A stretch of 5,153 nt of DNA from positions 1 through 5,153 of the forward strand of contig DMCJ01000165.1 of assembly GCA_003446735.1 (NCBI GenBank), written 5' to 3'. Below the pieces are notes generated by a model that worked only from the letters and a program-made list of their open reading frames with translations, did no database searches and was not told the DNA's origin. Positions 5,070 through 5,153 of the stretch are shown here, piece by piece; position 1 is the stretch's first letter, and each line of letters begins with the position of its first letter. Position numbers and translations under genes: made by a program. This DNA comes from Lachnospiraceae bacterium. GTDB taxonomy: Bacteria; Bacillota; Clostridia; Lachnospirales; Lachnospiraceae.

Positions 5070-5153
5070 TTATTCTTCCACTTTCAGCAGATAACCGACC
5101 TGTCGGATCATGCCGCGCGTCGAAGCGTTATCCGGAAGTTCAACAGAATGATG
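5070..5153 (-). CDS. rpmD: 50S ribosomal protein L30, C-terminal part (cut by window edge)
   Basis: L30 is a small large-subunit protein of about 60 residues that binds 23S rRNA. Only the last 27 codons are in the window: HHSVELPDNASTRGMIRQV then GYLLKVEE and TAA. The pattern V-x-L-x-D-x-x-x-x-R-G-M-I-x-x-V with a terminal L-x-K-V-E-E is the typical L30 C-terminus. Its place directly before rplO is the standard spc-operon order. Its start and ribosome binding site lie beyond base 5153. The fragment is short, but motif and context agree. Confidence 0.93.
   Translation of the reverse strand, partial: HHSVELPDNASTRGMIRQVGYLLKVEE

Overview
The window is a stretch of the conserved spc/alpha ribosomal-protein region of a bacterium, with every gene on the minus strand. 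Read in the direction of transcription (5153 to 1) the order is rpmD (3' end only), rplO, secY, adk, map, a small KOW-domain gene, infA, rpmJ, rpsM, rpsK and rpsD (5' end only). No stretch longer than about 95 bases lacks a gene, and I see no tRNA, rRNA, CRISPR array, insertion sequence or other mobile element. The open frames on the plus strand are antisense shadows of these genes.

The source is most likely a Firmicute of the class Clostridia, with Lachnospiraceae as my best guess. This rests on the gene order, with adk, map, a KOW gene and infA between secY and rpmJ and with rpsD placed after rpsK. It also rests on the four-cysteine zinc LID of the adenylate kinase, the S4 N-terminus without the zinc-type cysteine cluster, strong GGAGG-type ribosome binding sites and a canonical sigma-A-type promoter. 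The family assignment is from remembered protein resemblance and has not been tested by a search.

Layout: 5153-3295 holds the end of the spc block (L30, L15, SecY), tightly packed, with secY starting on the stop codon of rplO. A 69-base gap containing a GC-rich hairpin precedes adk. Adk, map, the KOW gene and infA follow with almost no spacing (1 base, 10 bases and a 19-base overlap), which suggests translational coupling. After infA an 80-base gap carries a good promoter that would start a transcript of rpmJ-rpsM-rpsK-rpsD and probably the genes beyond (rpoA and rplQ are usual, but lie outside the window). A 94-base spacer before rpsD is the least explained DNA here.

Together the genes supply ribosomal proteins of both subunits, initiation factor IF-1, the membrane channel for protein export, the enzyme that removes the initiator methionine from new proteins, and adenylate kinase for nucleotide balance: a growth-rate-linked housekeeping cluster. 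I do not see evidence of a new biological system. The points most worth a second look are the pre-adk hairpin, the rpsK-rpsD spacer, the uncharacterised KOW protein overlapping infA, and a cysteine pair in an outer loop of SecY.
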